From Fibrella arboris (lineage in GTDB: Bacteria; Bacteroidota; Bacteroidia; Cytophagales; Spirosomataceae), in NCBI RefSeq assembly GCF_041321095.1, contig NZ_JBGGWE010000004.1, forward strand, positions 1 through 64,000: a stretch of DNA of 64,000 bases, written 5' to 3'. Below the pieces are notes generated by a model that was not told the origin of the DNA, searched no databases, and was given only the letters and a program-made list of their open reading frames with translations. The translations under genes were made by a program, and so were the position numbers. The stretch's first letter is position 1. Each line of letters opens with the position of its first letter. Positions 52,699 through 62,532 of this stretch are shown piece by piece.

Positions 52699-54429
52699 AT
52701 GCGTTCACAAGAATGGTTTGGCCGGACCGGCAAAGACGGCTTCATTTACCGCGCCTGGATGAAAAATCAAGGCTTTCCGCACCACGAATTTGAAGGCAAG
52801 CCTGTCATTGGTATCTGTAACACCTGGTCGGAGCTAACGCCCTGTAATGCCCATTTTCGCGAACTGGCCGAGGCCGTGAAGCGCGGCGTATGGGAAGCAG
52901 GCGGTTTCCCGCTCGAATTTCCGGTGATGTCGCTGGGTGAATGCCAGATCAAGCCCACGGCTATGCTTTTCCGAAACCTGGCCAGCATGGACGTGGAAGA
53001 AAGCATCCGGGGCAACTCCATCGATGGCGTCATTCTGCTCTGTGGCTGCGACAAAACCACACCTTCGCTGGTGATGGGTGCCTGCTCCGTTGATATTCCC
53101 ACGATGGTCGTGTCGGGCGGGCCCATGCTGGCGGGCCGTTTTCAGGGGCGTAAAATAGGTACGTCTGACCTCTGGCGGTTTGCCGAAGACTATAAGATGG
53201 GCAACATGAGCCAGGCAGAATTTATCGCCGCCGAAGCCAGCATGGCCCGTAGCCAGGGGCATTGTGCGGTGATGGGTACGGCCAGCACCATGGCGGCGAT
53301 GGTCGAAAGCCTGGGCCTGTCATTACCCGACAATGCAACGATTCCCGCTGCTGATTCGCGCCGGAAAGTGCTGGCCCACATGAGTGGTGTGCGGTCGGTT
53401 GAACTGGTGCGCGAGGGACTGACGCCCTCAAAACTTCTAACCCGCCAGGCCTTTGAGAACGCCATCATGATCAACGCAGCATTGGGCGGTTCGACCAATT
53501 TTATTTTACACCTGATGGCCATTGCGGGTCGGCTGGGTGCGCTGGGTGATGACGTTCAGTTGACGCTGGATGATTTCGACCGGCTGTCGGCGCAGATTCC
53601 GCTGCTGGCGAATTTGCAACCTTCTGGTGAGCACTTCGTGGAAGATCTCTTTTATGCCGGTGGCCTGCCAGCACTGATTCGTGAACTACTCCCCCACCTG
53701 CATGCCGATGCCTTGACGGTAAATGGTAAAACACTGGGCGAGAACTGCGCCGAAGCACGCTGCTATGACCCGGCCGTTATTGCCACGCTCGCCGAACCGT
53801 TTAAACCGAATTCAGGTATTGCCGTACTCCGGGGCAATCTGTGTCCGAATGGGGCGGTAATCAAACCGTCGGCCGCCACGCCGGAACTGATGCAGCACAC
53901 CGGCAGGGCGGTTGTCTTCGAAGACATCGATGATTACAAAAAACGCATCGACGATCCTGATCTTTCGGCAGGTGCGTTCCCGCTGGATGCCGGCTGCGTG
54001 CTGGTGCTGAAAAATGTGGGGCCACGCGGTTACCCTGGTATGCCCGAGGTAGGCAACATGACGCTACCAGCCAAAATACTGGAACAGGGCGTCCACGATA
54101 TGGTGCGTATCTCCGACGGCAGGATGAGCGGTACCGGCTTTGGAACGGTGGTGCTGCACGTCTCACCCGAATCGGCGGTAGGCGGCAACCTGGCGCTGGT
54201 TCAGAATGGCGACCTGATTACGCTCGACGTACCTAACCGGAGTCTGCACCTGCATGTGTCTGATGAGGAACTGGCCTTGCGTTTAGCCAGTTTCAAACCC
54301 CTCGAACTTGGCTACGAGCGTGGGTATGTGAACATGTTTATCCGCCACGTGACGCAGGCACACGAGGGGGCCGATTTCGATTTCCTGCGGGGTAGTTCTG
54401 GCAGTGTGGTTAAGCGGGATTCTCATTAA
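52699..54429 (+). CDS. IlvD/Edd-family sugar-acid dehydratase
   Basis: 576 residues. The N-terminus MRSQEWFGRTGKDGFIYRAW matches the L-arabonate/D-xylonate dehydratase branch rather than IlvD itself. Iron-sulfur and Mg ligands: CNTWSELTPCN (~40-50), LLCGCDKTTP (~113-121, with the carbamylated Lys region) and GCDKTTPSLV; SGRMSGTGFG near the C-terminus. Dehydrates a sugar acid to a 2-keto-3-deoxy acid. The SDR 94 bp downstream is a plausible partner in the same catabolic route. Confidence 0.9.
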   Translation: MRSQEWFGRTGKDGFIYRAWMKNQGFPHHEFEGKPVIGICNTWSELTPCNAHFRELAEAVKRGVWEAGGFPLEFPVMSLGECQIKPTAMLFRNLASMDVEESIRGNSIDGVILLCGCDKTTPSLVMGACSVDIPTMVVSGGPMLAGRFQGRKIGTSDLWRFAEDYKMGNMSQAEFIAAEASMARSQGHCAVMGTASTMAAMVESLGLSLPDNATIPAADSRRKVLAHMSGVRSVELVREGLTPSKLLTRQAFENAIMINAALGGSTNFILHLMAIAGRLGALGDDVQLTLDDFDRLSAQIPLLANLQPSGEHFVEDLFYAGGLPALIRELLPHLHADALTVNGKTLGENCAEARCYDPAVIATLAEPFKPNSGIAVLRGNLCPNGAVIKPSAATPELMQHTGRAVVFEDIDDYKKRIDDPDLSAGAFPLDAGCVLVLKNVGPRGYPGMPEVGNMTLPAKILEQGVHDMVRISDGRMSGTGFGTVVLHVSPESAVGGNLALVQNGDLITLDVPNRSLHLHVSDEELALRLASFKPLELGYERGYVNMFIRHVTQAHEGADFDFLRGSSGSVVKRDSH

Positions 54430-54523
54430 AAAAACAGGCAGGCCACATCGATAGCCAGGTACGTTCCACAGTCTGGCGATTGATCCATTGGCCTTCTCCC
54501 CTGACCGGTAAACATTAAAAAAA

Positions 54524-55306
54524 GTGACCAGCAATACCTTTCAACATCAGACTGTTCTTATCACCGGAGCAGGGCAAGGCATTGGCTTCGCTACGGCTCG
54601 CCATCTGGCCCGACTAGGTGCAAATGTGCTCCTGAATGATTTTGACACGACACTGGCCGAGCAGGCAGCCGTTTCGATTCGGGCAGCAGGTGGGTCGTGT
54701 GTCGCTTGTCCTGGCAATGCGGCTGATGTTTCTTTTATCCGGCAGCTGGTCGATACGGCAGTCAGTACGTTCGGCCGTCTCGACATCGCCATCGCGAATG
54801 CGGGAATCACCGTTTTTGGTGACCTGTTCACCACAACGCCTGAGGCTTTCGACACGATCGTGAGCCTAAACCTGCGTGGCACATTCTTTCTGATTCAGGC
54901 CGCCGCCGCCCGGATGCGGGAGCAGGGAAAAAATGCAGACAGAATAGCCGGACGAATTGTGCTGATGTCGTCGGTTGTGGGGCAGCTGGGTCATCCCGGC
55001 CTGCCTGTCTACAGCATGACAAAGGCTGGCTTGCAGATGCTGGCGCGTCAGGCTGTTATCGACCTGTCGCCGCACGGCATCACCATCAATGCAGTGGCAC
55101 CAGGCGCAACGCTGACTGAACGAACCACCGATGACCCTGCCTATATTCCCAGCTGGTCGCGCATTACGCCAATGGGTCGACCGGCCACAGTAGACGATAT
55201 TGCAGCTTCTATCTTATTTCTGGTTTCTCCGCAAGCCAGCCACATTACCGGGCAAACCCTTACCATCGATGGCGGCTGGACGGCAGTAGGGGTGCCGCCG
55301 GTATGA
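54524..55306 (+). CDS. Short-chain dehydrogenase/reductase
   Basis: 260 residues from a GTG. Rossmann motif TGAGQGIG (~14-21), NNAG-like IANAGI, catalytic Ser and YSMTK (~164-168), and the C-terminal GQTLTIDGGWT. NAD(P)-dependent oxidoreductase; the sugar or sugar-acid substrate is inferred from the dehydratase upstream. Followed by a hairpin. Confidence 0.93.
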   Translation: MTSNTFQHQTVLITGAGQGIGFATARHLARLGANVLLNDFDTTLAEQAAVSIRAAGGSCVACPGNAADVSFIRQLVDTAVSTFGRLDIAIANAGITVFGDLFTTTPEAFDTIVSLNLRGTFFLIQAAAARMREQGKNADRIAGRIVLMSSVVGQLGHPGLPVYSMTKAGLQMLARQAVIDLSPHGITINAVAPGATLTERTTDDPAYIPSWSRITPMGRPATVDDIAASILFLVSPQASHITGQTLTIDGGWTAVGVPPV

Positions 55307-55308
55307 GA

Positions 55309-55402
55309 AAGTTTACAGTTTGCTGTTTTCAGTTGCGCTACTTAGTAAAATGTCCTTCCAGTGGCAGCGCAACTGAAAACAGTGAACAGCAAACCGTAAA
55401 CT
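55309..55402. terminator. GTTTACAG-type hairpin between convergent genes
   Basis: GTTTACAGTTTGCTGTTTTC pairs with GAAAACAGTGAACAGCAAAC (imperfectly) and CAGTTGCGCT with AGCGCAACTG. Same family as the flanks of the palindrome at 11147-12066. Terminates the SDR and carboxynorspermidine synthase genes. Confidence 0.7.
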
Positions 55403-55404
55403 TC

Positions 55405-56613
55405 TTAGTATTCGTGTGGTAGAGCTACGTTCACGGCATCCTGAACGGGTAGTCCCTGCTTGTTCATCTGCTCAATAAACGGATCGGGATCAAGTTCTTC
55501 ACAGTTCCAGACACCGGGCTTCAGCCAGACACCCGTTACCAGCAACAGGGCACCGATCATGGCCGGAACGCCCGTTGTATAGCTCACTGCCTGACCACGT
55601 ACCTCTTTGTAGGTTTCGGCGTGGTCGCAATTATTCCAGATGTAATAGGTTTTGTCCTGCCCATTTTTGATACCTTTTATCTGGCAACCAATGCTGGTCT
55701 GGCCCGTATAGTTCTCACCGAGTGAATCAGGTGCGGGCAATACGGCCTTCAGGAATTCGAGCGGAATAACATCCATTCCCTGAAACTTGACCGGATCGAT
55801 GCGCGTCATGCCTACATTTTGCAGCACTTCCAGGTGCGTCAGGTAGGCCTGGCCAAACGTCATCCAGAAGCGGGCCCGTTTCAACGTCGGGAAATTCTTA
55901 ACGAGCGATTCCAGTTCTTCATGGTAGAGGACATACGACTCTTTGGGGCCAATTGCCGGGTAGTCGATTGACTTATGGATACTCATGGCCGGAATCTCGA
56001 TCCACTCGCCATTTTCCCAGTAGCGCCCCGGCTGCGTGATCTCCCGAATGTTGATCTCGGGGTTGAAGTTGGTAGCAAAGGCTTTGCCGTGGTTTCCCGC
56101 GTTACAGTCGATGATATCCAGGTAATGCATCTCATCGAACTGATGCTTGGCGGCATAGGCGGTAAACACCTGGGTAGCGCCCGGATCGAACCCGCATCCT
56201 AACAGAGCCATGATACCGGCCTCTTCAAAGCGCTGTTTATACGCCCACTGCCAGCTGTACTCAAATTTAGCGACCTCTTTGGGCTCATAATTCGCCGTGT
56301 CCATGTAGTGCGTTTTAGTAGCCAGGCAGGCATCCATAATCGGTAGGTCCTGGTAGGGTAATGCTACATTGATGACCAGAAACGGCTTAACCTGCCTGAT
56401 CAGCTCCACTACATCAGCAACAACGTCGGCATCGACCTGCGCCGTGGTTATCGCCACGCCATGCATGGCTTTGATCTCATCGGCAATTTTGTCACATTTT
56501 GATTTGGTGCGACTGGCGAGCGTGATGGAGGTAAACACAGCTGCGTTCAGCGCACATTTGTGGGCTACCACGCTGCCTACTCCCCCGGCTCCAATAATCA
56601 GCACATTGGCCAT
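55405..56613 (-). CDS. Carboxynorspermidine synthase (saccharopine dehydrogenase family)
   Basis: 402 residues. Rossmann N-terminus VLIIGAGGVGSVVAHKCA, LASRTKSKCDKIA, and the ALLGCGFDPGATQVFTAYAA block typical of the family. It makes carboxy(nor)spermidine from putrescine or diaminopropane and aspartate semialdehyde; NspC (12069-13379) then decarboxylates it. The two genes are unlinked by 42 kb. Start preceded by a TATCTTTG box (56651-56658). Confidence 0.93.
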   Translation of the reverse strand: MANVLIIGAGGVGSVVAHKCALNAAVFTSITLASRTKSKCDKIADEIKAMHGVAITTAQVDADVVADVVELIRQVKPFLVINVALPYQDLPIMDACLATKTHYMDTANYEPKEVAKFEYSWQWAYKQRFEEAGIMALLGCGFDPGATQVFTAYAAKHQFDEMHYLDIIDCNAGNHGKAFATNFNPEINIREITQPGRYWENGEWIEIPAMSIHKSIDYPAIGPKESYVLYHEELESLVKNFPTLKRARFWMTFGQAYLTHLEVLQNVGMTRIDPVKFQGMDVIPLEFLKAVLPAPDSLGENYTGQTSIGCQIKGIKNGQDKTYYIWNNCDHAETYKEVRGQAVSYTTGVPAMIGALLLVTGVWLKPGVWNCEELDPDPFIEQMNKQGLPVQDAVNVALPHEY

Positions 56614-56650
56614 ATTAGGTATGATTGTTTGTCAAGAAAACTACAGGCCG

Positions 56651-56658
56651 CAAAGATA
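56651..56658 (-). promoter_or_regulatory. -7 box (TATCTTTG) of carboxynorspermidine synthase
   Basis: Consensus match 38 bp before the ATG at 56613, the same box as at nspC. Confidence 0.5.
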
Positions 56659-56979
56659 CATAGATCGGTACTCGGGTCGAAACGATTCTTCTCCTGCCAA
56701 ATGTCCGTGAGATAAAAGTTACTAGCAATCGTTGAAATCGTTTTTCAATTTTAAGGATTGTAAAAGCCAAGGCCAATTTGGACACTAAAAGGTGAAAAAG
56801 TTGATAATCAATCAACTAAAATGATCTGGAATTAGCTCAGAATCTACACCTGTTTAAGAAGAAACGACTTAAAGCTGAATTAATTTTTAAGGTTACCACT
56901 TGGTAACATGCAGCTAATTGTACAGCTTTGCTGTAAAACGGAGTCTTTATTGAGTAATCATCCATAAATCTGAGTGACT
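56659..56979. other. Divergent intergenic region
   Basis: AT-rich; TGGTAACATGC-type words near 56900 and no gene. Probably promoter and operator DNA for the TetR gene. Confidence 0.35.
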
Positions 56980-57624
56980 ATGAAGCAAGTAAAAAGACGT
57001 AACAGGGCCATGACTATGGAGCGCATTCTACGCGCCATGGGTGATGTGATGGCCGAAAAAGGTACCAAGAAGGCAGGCATCAATGCTGTTGCTGAGAAGG
57101 CAGGCGTGAACAAAGTCTTGATTTATCGATATTTCGGCGGCTGGAACGGCCTTTTAGAAGCTTATGTCCAACGCGGCTTTTTTCTGTCGATGTTCAATGA
57201 CCGTTTTCTCGACACCGTTCCGTCGAATCCGGGATCAGAAGAGCGCAGTAAAATCTGGTCTGAATACGTCATTAAAGTTGCCCGCGAGTTTAGAAGCCGC
57301 AAGTCATCGCAGGAGCTGATCCGTTGGGAGATGCAGAATAGCGAAACGGAACTGGCCCGGCGCCTGTCCACTTTCCGCAATGAATCGTACAAAAAAATAA
57401 TCGATAAGCTGGCCCCTTTTCCCGCCTACGATCCAACGGCGTTGACAGCCATTGTGTTAGGGGGTGTAACGTACCTAAGTCTGGTTAGCGATAACAGCAA
57501 TAAAGTGGTCGATATCGACGTGAGTACCGACGAGGGCTGGGAGCGAATTGAAACGGCCGTTCGGCGTATATTCAGCAGCCTGAGCCATGCGCTGAACGCG
57601 CAGGAAACGACTCCCTCGCGCTAA
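56980..57624 (+). CDS. TetR-family regulator
   Basis: 214 residues (start at 56980 or 56974). N-terminal HTH (~14-60): MERILRAMGDVMAEKGTKKA, GVNKVLIYRYFGG, the classic TetR fold. The C-terminal ligand domain is Bacteroidota-type (FRSRKSSQELIRWEMQNSET). Target genes unknown; nothing adjacent suggests an efflux pump. Confidence 0.9.
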   Translation: MKQVKRRNRAMTMERILRAMGDVMAEKGTKKAGINAVAEKAGVNKVLIYRYFGGWNGLLEAYVQRGFFLSMFNDRFLDTVPSNPGSEERSKIWSEYVIKVAREFRSRKSSQELIRWEMQNSETELARRLSTFRNESYKKIIDKLAPFPAYDPTALTAIVLGGVTYLSLVSDNSNKVVDIDVSTDEGWERIETAVRRIFSSLSHALNAQETTPSR

Positions 57625-57659
57625 CTGACTGTAGTTCCTACACAACACAAAACATAACT

Positions 57660-57702
57660 GGGGTAGTAAGTGGCACAACAGGCGTCGCTTACTACCCCAT
57701 TT
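57660..57702. terminator. Terminator between the TetR and aminopeptidase genes
   Basis: GGGGTAGTAAG / CTTACTACCCC with a 17-nt loop and T6; serves both convergent genes. Confidence 0.8.
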
Positions 57703-57703
57703 T

Positions 57704-58999
57704 TTATTCGTTCATGAGCGTTTCGATCTCATCTGCTGCCAGCGGGATGTTGGCCATCAGGTCGACATTGCCCGATTCGGTGATCAGGATGTTGTTTTCC
57801 AGCCGTATCCCGATCCCTTCCTCACGGATATAGATTCCCGGTTCGCAGGTGAACACCATACCAGGTTCGAAGCGGCGGTATTTATTGCCGACATCGTGCA
57901 CATCGAGACCTAAAAAATGGGATGTCCCGTGCATGAAATACTTTTTATACAATGGCGAATCAGGGTCCTGCCTGGCTACTTCCTGCCGGTCCAATAACCC
58001 AAGACCAATCAATTCGGCCTCCATCACCTTGCCCACTTCGCGGTGGTATTCGTCCCAAACGTTTCCCGTCACCAGCATGGCCTGCGCTTCCTTCATCACG
58101 CGCAGCACCGCCTCGTAGACGGCGCGCTGGCGAGGGGTGAAGCGGCCGCTGATAGGAATAGTACGGGTCATGTCGGCGTTGTAGTTGGCATATTCGGCAC
58201 CCAGGTCGAGCAGGAGCACGTCCCCCGCCTGGCATTGCGCCGAATTCTCAATGTAGTGAAGCACACAGGAATTTTTACCCGCGGCAATAATGGGCGTATA
58301 CGCTGCTCCCCGCGACCGGTTCCGCAGGAATTCATGCATCATTTCAGCCTCGATTTCATACTCCCACACGCCCGGCTTGACGAATTTGAGCAACCGACGG
58401 AACATTCCGTCCGTTATATCGCAGGCACGTTGGAGCAAGGCTACTTCGATGGGCGATTTAATGGCCCGAAGTTGATGCATCAGCGGAGCGAGCCTGCCTA
58501 ATTTGTGTAGTGGATAGGTCCGTTTAACATGGGCTACGTAGCGGTCGTCCTGCGTTTGTACCGATAGCCCATTGCGGGTATGTTCGTTTGAATTCAGGAA
58601 AACCTGGTCGGCCTCAAAAATCAGCTGCGTAAAGATGTTTTCGAACTGGCTCATCCAGTAGATCTGTTTTTGCGGAATGCCCGACACCTGCTCTGCCTCA
58701 GCTTTAGTCAGCTTATGCCCTTCCCATATTTCAATGAGTTCGCTGGTTTCGCGCAGAAAAAGCGCCTCTCTGAACGCAGGGTTGGGATGCTGGGGAAACA
58801 GAACGAGCCGCGATTCTTCCTGATCAACACCAGTGAGGTAAAATAAGTCGTTATTTTGCCGGAACGGCATGCTACCGTCCGCATTGGTAGGCATTATATC
58901 GTTGGCATTCAGCACAGCTATGGCCTTCTCGGGCAGTAATTGGGCCAGTCGTTGACGATTTTGGCTGAAAAGTGTGTTGTTGATGGGCGAATAGCGCAT
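57704..58999 (-). CDS. pepP: Xaa-Pro aminopeptidase (aminopeptidase P)
   Basis: 431 residues. AMP_N domain (~1-140; RQNNDLFYLTGVDQEESRLV) and the M24 pita-bread peptidase with metal ligands in LLLDLGAEYANYNADMTRT (Asp pair), GTSHFLGLDVHD (His), FTCEPGIYI and GIGIRLENN (Glu pair). Removes N-terminal residues before proline. Divergent from the subtilase gene. Confidence 0.94.
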   Translation of the reverse strand: MRYSPINNTLFSQNRQRLAQLLPEKAIAVLNANDIMPTNADGSMPFRQNNDLFYLTGVDQEESRLVLFPQHPNPAFREALFLRETSELIEIWEGHKLTKAEAEQVSGIPQKQIYWMSQFENIFTQLIFEADQVFLNSNEHTRNGLSVQTQDDRYVAHVKRTYPLHKLGRLAPLMHQLRAIKSPIEVALLQRACDITDGMFRRLLKFVKPGVWEYEIEAEMMHEFLRNRSRGAAYTPIIAAGKNSCVLHYIENSAQCQAGDVLLLDLGAEYANYNADMTRTIPISGRFTPRQRAVYEAVLRVMKEAQAMLVTGNVWDEYHREVGKVMEAELIGLGLLDRQEVARQDPDSPLYKKYFMHGTSHFLGLDVHDVGNKYRRFEPGMVFTCEPGIYIREEGIGIRLENNILITESGNVDLMANIPLAADEIETLMNE

Positions 59000-59131
59000 A
59001 AAACAAGTTTACCAGTTGAGGTGTACGAACAAGCCCTACCGTTGCCTTTAGCAGGCGCATCAGTTCTGGGTACGTTCAGACCGCAACTTCCGCCTTACAT
59101 CCCAAAACCGCAACCTTACTCGACAAAAATT

Positions 59132-60661
59132 GTGCGAATAACTCATTTACTTCTGCTTCTGTTGCTGGGTACGTCAGCACAAGCCCAGTCACAAACCTGC
59201 TGGATCTTACTGACCAGCAAGCAGGTAACTGACGCCCCCTCGCTTTCGCCGCAGGCCCTGATCAACCGGGCGGCGCTCCAGTTGCCCATCGATGATACTG
59301 ACCGGCCTATTGCAGCCGCCTACCTGGCTCAACTCACCCAACTTGGCATTCAGGTACAATGTCGATCGCGCTGGCTCAATGCTGTTTCAGCGGTGCTTAC
59401 GCCGACCCAGCGCGAACAGGTCAGTCGGTTACCGTTTGTTAGCGAGGTGCGTCCCGTTGATCGGTCTGTTACCGTTGCGACCCGATCAACCCGTTCCATT
59501 GAGCGAACAAAACTGGCGCCGGTCATGTCGCAGATTCAGGCGGCGGCCTTCGCAACCGAGAACCTGACGGGTCGTTTCGTACAGGTCGGTGTGATCGATG
59601 CCGGCTTTTTTGGCGCCGATTCGGTCAATGTGTTGAAGCCGATCACCGTACGCGGTGGTTTCCGCCAGGTACGCGACTACGTTAATAGACCCACGACGCA
59701 GAATAATTTATTCCGAACGCTGGAAACGATGTCAGACACGCACGGTACCGAAGTACTGGCCGCCATTGCCGGTTACGATCCAGTAGGGAATCTACAGTTG
59801 GGACTTGGCTACGATGCCACATTTTATCTGGCGCGTACGGATGCAGGTAACCGTGAGTTTCGGGGCGAAGAAGACAACTGGGTGCAGGCTATCGAGTGGC
59901 TGGATAGTCTGGGCGTGCGGCTGGTCAACACCTCCCTTGGCTACGCTAAAGGCTTTAGTAACCCGGCGGAAAACTACCAGCCTGCCCAGATGGACGGCCA
60001 CACCAGCCTGATCAGTCGGGCGGCTCAGCTGGCCACTGACAAAAAAGGAATGCTCATCATCGTGTCGGCAGGCAATGAAGGAGATGATCGCAACTGGCGC
60101 ATTGTGAGCACACCTGCCGACGCAGAGGGCGTTATTGCTGTTGGTGCGACTAATTCACGGCTTTGGAACCGTATCGGATACAGCAGCATCGGTCCTGAAA
60201 ACCTGACGTACCTGAAGCCCAATGTTTCCTGCTTCTCGTTGTATGGTACCTCGCTGGCTGCTCCCGTTATTACCGGCTTCGCCGCTTGCCTGATGCAGGC
60301 CAATCCAAAGCTTACAAATCGGCAGTTACGGGACATCATCGAAAAATCGTCTCACCTCTACCCGTACGGCAATAATTATGTAGGTTATGGTGTGCCACAG
60401 GCATCGCGGGCATTGGCGCTGCTGCGTGGCCAGCCGCTGCCCGAAACAGCCAGGCAAGTGAAGGCCTCCGGCTCTAAAATCGTGCTGACGCTGCCCACCA
60501 CCGAAACAACGGTCTCAATTTTTCGAAAGAAAGACGCTACCCACGTAGTGCAACAGGAAGCTGTTCGGGTAAACAAGGGCCTATTGACCCTGCACCGCCA
60601 GTCTGGTGAACAGTTTACGACGGTCGATTTAAAAAATGAAGTGATCGAGGTTGCCTGGTAG
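59132..60661 (+). CDS. Secreted S8 (subtilisin-like) peptidase
   Basis: 509 residues from the GTG at 59132, which places a signal peptide (ITHLLLLLLLGTSAQAQ) at the N-terminus; the frame from 58940 overlaps pepP. A pro-region (~20-160) precedes the S8 domain: Asp in GVIDAGFFG, His in DTHGTEVLA, Ser in YGTSLAAPVITG. The C-terminal ~70 residues (KIVLTLPTTETTVSIFRKKD) form a small beta region, sometimes a sorting or P-domain remnant. Confidence 0.92.
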   Translation: MRITHLLLLLLLGTSAQAQSQTCWILLTSKQVTDAPSLSPQALINRAALQLPIDDTDRPIAAAYLAQLTQLGIQVQCRSRWLNAVSAVLTPTQREQVSRLPFVSEVRPVDRSVTVATRSTRSIERTKLAPVMSQIQAAAFATENLTGRFVQVGVIDAGFFGADSVNVLKPITVRGGFRQVRDYVNRPTTQNNLFRTLETMSDTHGTEVLAAIAGYDPVGNLQLGLGYDATFYLARTDAGNREFRGEEDNWVQAIEWLDSLGVRLVNTSLGYAKGFSNPAENYQPAQMDGHTSLISRAAQLATDKKGMLIIVSAGNEGDDRNWRIVSTPADAEGVIAVGATNSRLWNRIGYSSIGPENLTYLKPNVSCFSLYGTSLAAPVITGFAACLMQANPKLTNRQLRDIIEKSSHLYPYGNNYVGYGVPQASRALALLRGQPLPETARQVKASGSKIVLTLPTTETTVSIFRKKDATHVVQQEAVRVNKGLLTLHRQSGEQFTTVDLKNEVIEVAW

Positions 60662-60692
60662 TCTCGCTGCGCGGGCAGGCTATAGCCAAAGC

Positions 60693-61658
60693 CTACAGGT
60701 ACTTTTCGTGTTGAAGGTACGTCTGTACGTAGTCGGTGATGCCTCCTTCGAGGGTATGAAACGACCGCTCGTAACCAATTGAACGGAGTTTACTCATATT
60801 GGCCTGCGTGTAGTACTGATACTTGTCACGAATATCGACGGGGGTATCGATAAACTCGATCTGCGGTTCACGGTGCATGGCAGCAAAAGTCGCATTGGCC
60901 AGATCCAGAAAGGTGCGGGCTATGCCACTGCCCAGGTTATAGATGCCAGAGTTGCGGCGGTGATGCATCAGGAACAGGCAGACATCAACGACATCTTTGA
61001 CGTAGACGAAGTCACGCATCTGGCCACCGTCGGCAAAGTCGGGATTATGCGACCGGAATAGCTTCATGCCCCCTGTTTTTCCTATCTGGTGGTAGGCATG
61101 GAAAATAACGGAGGCCATCCGCCCCTTATGGTATTCGTTGGGTCCGTATACGTTAAAGAATTTGAGGCCCGCCCAGAAAAAGGGCTTCCGTTCCTGCGCC
61201 AATGCCCAGATATCGAAATCGTTCTTCGACTCTCCATAGGGGTTTAATGGCTTCAGCTGCGGAATGAGCGACTCATTATCGTCGTACCCACATTCTCCCA
61301 GCCCATAAGTGGCCGCCGAGGAGGCGTAGACCAGCGGAATCTGGTAGTCGATACATTTTTCCCAGATTTTTTTTGAATAAGCTACATTCAGGTGGTCGAA
61401 AATCGCGTAGTCGAATTCAGTCGTGTCGGTTCGGGCACCGATATGAAACAGGAACTCTATTTCCTGGTAGTTGGCATCGAGCCAGTCGAAAAACTGTTCG
61501 CGCTCAACGAATTCCTGTATCTGTTTACCAGCGAGATTAGGCTTCTTGTCGGGGTTCGAGAAGTCATCGACAGCGATGATATAATTGAAGTTTTCCGCGT
61601 TTAACTTATCAATCAAACAACTGCCTATAAAACCGGCAGCCCCCGTCACAATAATCAT
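60693..61658 (-). CDS. hldD: ADP-L-glycero-D-manno-heptose 6-epimerase
   Basis: 321 residues. NAD-binding GAAGFIGS (~6-13), SSAATYGLGE, catalytic Tyr/Lys in NPYGESKNDFD, FFNVYGPNEYHKGRMASV and LGSGIARTFLDLA. Makes L,D-heptose for LPS inner core. Independent of lpxB downstream, which lies on the other strand. Confidence 0.95.
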   Translation of the reverse strand: MIIVTGAAGFIGSCLIDKLNAENFNYIIAVDDFSNPDKKPNLAGKQIQEFVEREQFFDWLDANYQEIEFLFHIGARTDTTEFDYAIFDHLNVAYSKKIWEKCIDYQIPLVYASSAATYGLGECGYDDNESLIPQLKPLNPYGESKNDFDIWALAQERKPFFWAGLKFFNVYGPNEYHKGRMASVIFHAYHQIGKTGGMKLFRSHNPDFADGGQMRDFVYVKDVVDVCLFLMHHRRNSGIYNLGSGIARTFLDLANATFAAMHREPQIEFIDTPVDIRDKYQYYTQANMSKLRSIGYERSFHTLEGGITDYVQTYLQHEKYL

Positions 61659-62029
61659 AGAAAACTTCTGTTAAACGTCTAACCTATGTGTAATACCAAA
61701 TACTGATCGAACAAATCCTGAAATAGGTTTGTAAAGGTACGGGCTTTCAGAAGAGGAAACTATAACGTATTCTTTTAAAAAATAGTACTATTCAAAGGAT
61801 AGCCACCCAGCGAGCGTCCTCTAACAGCCCGAAGGATCCTAGCGTGCTCGGTTTATCGGTTTTCCCAACAGGATCTACATTAGGCTTGGCTGATCACTTT
61901 CAGAGCGTTTCTTATAACCCATGCAACGGCCCGTCTGGTTGTACTTTATCGTCATCGCCCAAAAAGATGTACTTTTGCAGCCTAATCAGTCGGCGTTATC
62001 TGGTAACCGCCGTAAACTAACCAGATGCA
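61659..62029. other. Divergent intergenic region hldD/queD
   Basis: No gene. TACTTTTG at 61970-61977 fits a -7 box for queD. Confidence 0.4.
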
Positions 62030-62446
62030 ATGGTATACATTAGTCGAAAAGAACATTTCAACGCTGCCCATCGGTTATTCAACCCCAACTGGTCTGAGGA
62101 GCGTAATAAAGAGGTCTTTGGGCCCTGCGCCAACCACAACTGGCACGGGCATAACTTCGAATTGATTGTCACGGTAAAAGGCGAACCCGACCCGGATACT
62201 GGCTTTGTCGTTGACCTGAAAGTGTTGGGTGATGTCATCAGGCGAGAGATCATCGATCAACTGGATCACAAAAATATTAACCTGGATGTGCCCTTTATGC
62301 AGGGGAAAATGGCCAGTTGCGAAATTCTGGTGATGGAGATCTGGCGCCTGCTCGATCGGGCGCTGTCGCCGCTTACTGAAGCCCGCCTCCATCAAATCCG
62401 TCTGTACGAAACCGAGCGGAATTTTGTCGATTATTATGGCGAGTAG
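62030..62446 (+). CDS. queD: 6-carboxytetrahydropterin synthase (QueD/PTPS family)
   Basis: 138 residues. Zinc ligands His14 (NAAHRL), His39 and His41 (NHNWHGHNFE), and the catalytic Cys33 (GPCANHN). FVVDLKVLGDVIRR and LDHKNINLDVPFM complete the fold. Feeds 7-deazaguanine (queuosine) synthesis, or a pterin route. lpxB begins 86 bp downstream and may be co-transcribed. Confidence 0.93.
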   Translation: MVYISRKEHFNAAHRLFNPNWSEERNKEVFGPCANHNWHGHNFELIVTVKGEPDPDTGFVVDLKVLGDVIRREIIDQLDHKNINLDVPFMQGKMASCEILVMEIWRLLDRALSPLTEARLHQIRLYETERNFVDYYGE

Positions 62447-62532
62447 ACCATGGTGATTGGGCGATCCGTTGCGCGTATCGTGGCCCCTTTGATCGAGGCG
62501 AATGACCACCTGATCCCCATAAATAATCCCTG

